Assembly (NCBI GenBank): GCA_039714735.1
Contig: JBDLIT010000165.1
Coordinates: forward strand, 1 to 8,151
Source of the DNA: JASJBU01 sp039714735
Lineage (GTDB): Bacteria; Pseudomonadota; Gammaproteobacteria; Chromatiales; Chromatiaceae
Length of the DNA stretch: 8,151 bases
Reading direction: 5' to 3'
Part shown: one piece after another, positions 5,678 to 8,151 of the stretch
Layout of the letters: every line of letters begins with the position of its first letter
How positions within the stretch are numbered: position 1 is the stretch's first letter
Made by a program: the position numbers and the translations under genes
The notes under the pieces: generated by a model
The model's input: the letters and a program-made list of their open reading frames with translations, nothing else
What the model was told of the DNA's origin: nothing
Databases searched by the model: none

Positions 5678-6595
5678 CTATTCCCACAGGTTTTCAGGAT
5701 ACACACCTTGTTCAATTAGCCCGGCAATATACTTTTCAATCGCCAGTTTGTCTTCCCGATAGGTCATGCCCACCCAACGTTCATTGGTTGGCAGCACTCT
5801 GACACGTGCTTTCTGCTCTTTGACTAGTTTGCCAACAACCTCTGGCAAGTAGAATTCTGCATTATTCAGTTTTCCTGCTTCCTGGAAAAACCTGTCGAAC
5901 CCAGTCTCTAGTTCGCCAAAGATGCTGTGGGTGAATCCCCACATATTCATGGAGACGATGCTGCCTTCAGGTATTACGACCCAGGTCTTACCCCCATCTT
6001 CACTGTGCTTGGCTAGATCACCGAACTTTTCCACATGCGTGCGCTCATGTATTTCGATCAGATAGCCATCCTCGTCGACTGAACAAATACCCCTCGACAC
6101 GTGGCCGTGTTCGGTGAGAGTGTTTTCTAGCGTAAAACCTACCATACAGTAGTCATACCAACTCAAGTCCTCAGCTTTGACCAGGTAATGATGCAATGCC
6201 AGGAATGACGTCAGACCGTAAAAATCATCAGCGTTGATCACGGCACAAGAGCCTTCCACCTCATCTTGACATAATAACACTGCCTGCCCGGTTCCCCAGG
6301 GTTTTGCCCTATCTGCTGGTATTTGTACGTGTTCAGGCAAATCGTCAACAGACTGGAATACATAGGCAGTTTCGCCCTGCCGGTCAATGGTATTGCCAAT
6401 GATCTCCCGAAAATCGTCCTCGATCTCTTTGTTGATCACAAAGACGATTTTTCCAAAGCCGCACCGCAAAGCATCATAGATCGAATATTCAATGATTAGT
6501 TCACCGCCTGGTCCCACTGGATCCATCTGCTTCAGATTTCCATACCGACTGCCAAGGCCTGCTGCCATAATGATCAATGTTGGTTTGGTCATCAT
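5678..6595 (-). CDS. Sugar-1-phosphate nucleotidyltransferase, proposed HexNAc-1-phosphate uridylyltransferase
   Basis: This is a 305-residue NTP_transferase-fold protein. The nucleotide-binding signature MAAGLGSRYGNLKQ lies at 10-23. Next come KPWGTGQAVLL at 98-108 and INADDFYG at 120-127, whose Asp pair should bind the metal. It resembles pyrophosphorylases that join NTP and sugar-1-phosphate, and no acyltransferase or left-handed helix domain is attached, unlike GlmU. Its start ATG (6593-6595) overlaps the galE stop as ATGA; a second ATG follows at once. Flanked by galE and a NahK-like kinase, it most simply converts GlcNAc-1-P or GalNAc-1-P to the UDP-sugar. In bifidobacteria that step is done by the unrelated GalT-type transferase. 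UTP as donor and HexNAc-1-P as acceptor are inference; glucose-1-phosphate is an alternative. Confidence 0.85.
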   Translation of the reverse strand: MMTKPTLIIMAAGLGSRYGNLKQMDPVGPGGELIIEYSIYDALRCGFGKIVFVINKEIEDDFREIIGNTIDRQGETAYVFQSVDDLPEHVQIPADRAKPWGTGQAVLLCQDEVEGSCAVINADDFYGLTSFLALHHYLVKAEDLSWYDYCMVGFTLENTLTEHGHVSRGICSVDEDGYLIEIHERTHVEKFGDLAKHSEDGGKTWVVIPEGSIVSMNMWGFTHSIFGELETGFDRFFQEAGKLNNAEFYLPEVVGKLVKEQKARVRVLPTNERWVGMTYREDKLAIEKYIAGLIEQGVYPENLWE

Positions 6596-7602
6596 TCATA
6601 TCCATTTGGATTCAGTGATTGCCAGCGCCACGCGTCGGCGCACATCTGGTCAACGCCTAGTTCGGCTGACCATCCCAATTCTTTCTTTGCCAATGATGGA
6701 TCTGCATAGCATGTGGCGATGTCGCCTGGACGGCGGTCGACAATCTTGTAGGGAATGCTTTTACCAGACGCCTTCTCGAAAGCTGCCACAACCTCGAGGA
6801 CACTGTAGCCCCTGCCGGTGCCAAGGTTATAGGTCACTAGGCCTGGTTTCGAGTTCAACCTGTCCAACGCCTTCAGATGACCTAGCGCCAGGTCAACCAC
6901 GTGGATGTAATCCCTCACTCCAGTTCCATCGGGGGTCGGATAGTCATTGCCAAAGACTGCAAGTTGGGCAAGCTTGCCGACTGCTACCTGAGAGATGTAG
7001 GGCATGAGGTTGTTGGGAATGTCGTTGGGATCTTCACCAATCTGACCACTGGCGTGAGCTCCAACCGGGTTGAAGTAGCGCAGCAAAGCTATGTTCCATG
7101 TCGGGTTGGCATAATGTATATCGCGCAAGATTTCTTCGATCATCCACTTGGTGCGACCATAGGGATTTGTAGCGCCCAGCGGAAAATCCTCGGTAATCGG
7201 CACCGTGTGCGGGTCGCCGTAAACCGTGGCTGAAGAGCTGAATACTAGATTCTCTACCTTGTGATCCTTCATCACCTGGCACAGGTTGAGTGTTCCGGTG
7301 ATGTTGTTGTGGTAGTAGCGCAATGGGATGGATACCGATTCACCGACTGCTTTCAGCCCGGCAAAGTGGATCACTGCATCAACCGGACCGAGAGAGAATA
7401 CAGCATCTAGGGCGTCCTTGTCGAGTAGGTCAACCTGGTGGAATTCGAGAGTTTTGCCGGTCAATTGCTGAACTCGTCTCAGCGCTTCCTCGTTGCTGTT
7501 GCTGAGATTGTCCACTACAACCACCTGATATCCTGCATCCAGCAGCTCCAGGCAGGTGTGGCTGCCGATATAGCCAGCTCCACCAGTTACTAAAATCCTC
7601 AT
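6592..7602 (-). CDS. galE: UDP-glucose/UDP-N-acetylglucosamine 4-epimerase
   Basis: This 336-residue extended short-chain dehydrogenase has GalE features along its full length. TGGAGYIGSH (6-15) is the NAD-binding loop, and SSSATVYG (122-129) contains the catalytic Ser124. Tyr148 and Lys152 form the YxxxK pair in NPYGRTK, and RYFNPVGAH lies at 175-183. It interconverts UDP-Glc/UDP-Gal and, in some members, UDP-GlcNAc/UDP-GalNAc. At the gatekeeper site (Tyr299 in Escherichia coli, Cys307 in human) it has Cys298 in RRPGDIATCYAD. That is the human-like small residue which permits N-acetylated substrates and fits the hexosamine cassette. Translation is coupled both ways: its ATG overlaps the TGA of the upstream stub, and its TGA overlaps the next ATG. 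A good ribosome site, GGAGG, lies 7 bases upstream. Confidence 0.95.
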   Translation of the reverse strand: MRILVTGGAGYIGSHTCLELLDAGYQVVVVDNLSNSNEEALRRVQQLTGKTLEFHQVDLLDKDALDAVFSLGPVDAVIHFAGLKAVGESVSIPLRYYHNNITGTLNLCQVMKDHKVENLVFSSSATVYGDPHTVPITEDFPLGATNPYGRTKWMIEEILRDIHYANPTWNIALLRYFNPVGAHASGQIGEDPNDIPNNLMPYISQVAVGKLAQLAVFGNDYPTPDGTGVRDYIHVVDLALGHLKALDRLNSKPGLVTYNLGTGRGYSVLEVVAAFEKASGKSIPYKIVDRRPGDIATCYADPSLAKKELGWSAELGVDQMCADAWRWQSLNPNGYE

Positions 7603-8006
7603 TCTCTATCCTCCACCATCATCCTAAAGTCTAACTTCTCCGGCACGGGGAATTCACGCCGCACATGCTCCCGAAGTGTATCATTGTTTGTGATGTTTTG
7701 TACCTCGCTGATGCGGCGCTCATGGTAGGAAAACCACAGATCAGACAGTGAGATTTCACCTTCGCGCAGGTCAGGAATGACGATTTCACGAGTGAAGAAA
7801 TTTTCCACAGTCTCGTAATCGCCAACCGCCAGGGCAGCCAGAGCTTGCAACAGATGAATGCGACCATCCGAACCTAAAGACGGCGGCAACTCTTCCAGCA
7901 AATCGAGCCACTTTTCGGGTTGTCTGCTCTCAATCAGGGCACGACCACATTCCACCGCCAACGCTCGCGAGCCGTCATCGTTTCCCTTGACATTCCCATC
8001 GTTCCC
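7599..8006 (-). pseudogene. C-terminal stub of a DUF5107/TPR-type protein, 5' truncated
   Basis: The frame is open from just after a TGA at 8007-8009 down to the TGA at 7599-7601. It has no ATG before the conserved part; a TTG at 7959-7961 is the first possible start and leaves 120 residues. The visible sequence has a TPR-like helical stretch (ALIESRQPEKWLDLLEELPP, GRIHLLQALAALAVGDYE). It is followed by IVIPDLREGEISLSDLWFSY and a closing VRREFPVPEKLDFRMM. I recall this ending from the ~1000-residue DUF5107 proteins that accompany carbohydrate-use genes. The N-terminal DUF5107 domain and most TPRs are missing, and I could not find them continuing in another frame up to the window edge. The stub ends in an ATGA overlap with galE, so the intact gene was probably the cassette's first gene. 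Function unknown; family assignment is from memory. Confidence 0.55.
7610..7614 (-). promoter_or_regulatory. Ribosome-binding site of galE inside the upstream stub
   Basis: On the minus strand GGAGG stands 7 bases before the galE ATG. It supports the chosen galE start and would allow galE translation whether or not the truncated upstream frame is translated. Confidence 0.65.
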
Positions 8007-8151
8007 TCAAACCTCCCCAAGATGTCTGTTCAGCACTCACCATATCCTCGGGCGTCATCTATGAAGCGCAAGCTGTCCTCCCAATCGACCCGTCCACTCG
8101 TGCAGACTGGGCAGTATCAAAGGAGCTGGGTTGCTCATGTCTGATGTCTCT
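8007..8151. other. Right-edge sequence, no supported gene
   Basis: All three minus-strand frames contain stops in this stretch. The most protein-like piece is a 28-codon minus-strand frame (8033-8116) reading GRVDWEDSLRFIDDARGYGE in its core. I do not recognise it, and it has a stop at each end. The junction with the stub at about 8006 may be where the upstream gene was truncated. No clear promoter for the galE cassette is visible here. Confidence 0.3.

Overview
The window is an 8.15 kb bacterial fragment of moderate GC. Almost all coding is on the minus strand, and remnants of mobile and decayed DNA separate two functional modules. The gene content fits an anaerobic or facultative heterotroph: a FAD-less molybdenum hydroxylase, an N-acetylhexosamine salvage cassette, a DUF5107-type protein remnant and an ISNCY-type transposase remnant. 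Such combinations occur in Chloroflexota, Spirochaetota and Bacillota. I cannot choose among these from the sequence alone.

Region 1 (1-2738, minus): a large molybdenum hydroxylase, open at the left edge. It fuses two [2Fe-2S] domains directly to the molybdopterin domain with no FAD domain between them. It keeps the Gln/Glu/Arg/Phe/Glu active-site set seen in xanthine dehydrogenases. Region 2 (2739-3112): not an empty spacer. The plus strand carries a perfect Shine-Dalgarno sequence and a 109-codon frame broken by one TAA. It ends tail-to-tail with the next gene in a shared CTAG. Region 3 (3113-3859, minus): a GntR/HutC-type regulator, a plausible regulator of the hydroxylase.

Region 4 (3860-4564): the GntR promoter and debris. 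An internally deleted insertion element (about 3899-4200) with near-matching terminal inverted repeats carries only the first ~40 codons of an ISNCY-like transposase. Its left terminal repeat supplies the -35 box (TTGACA) of what looks like the GntR promoter, and the -10 (TACAAT) lies in flanking DNA inside an operator-like dyad. Beyond it lies a frameshifted C-terminal remnant of a class I aminotransferase.

Region 5 (4565-8006, minus): a tightly coupled three-gene cassette, galE - sugar-1-phosphate nucleotidyltransferase - N-acetylhexosamine kinase (nahK-like), with ATGA overlaps at two junctions. It is preceded by the truncated C-terminal stub of a DUF5107/TPR-type protein. The kinase would make HexNAc-1-phosphate, the nucleotidyltransferase UDP-HexNAc, and GalE would interconvert UDP-GlcNAc and UDP-GalNAc. 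GalE has Cys instead of Tyr at the position that controls acceptance of N-acetylated sugars, which fits this role. The last ~145 bases (8007-8151) contain no gene I can support.
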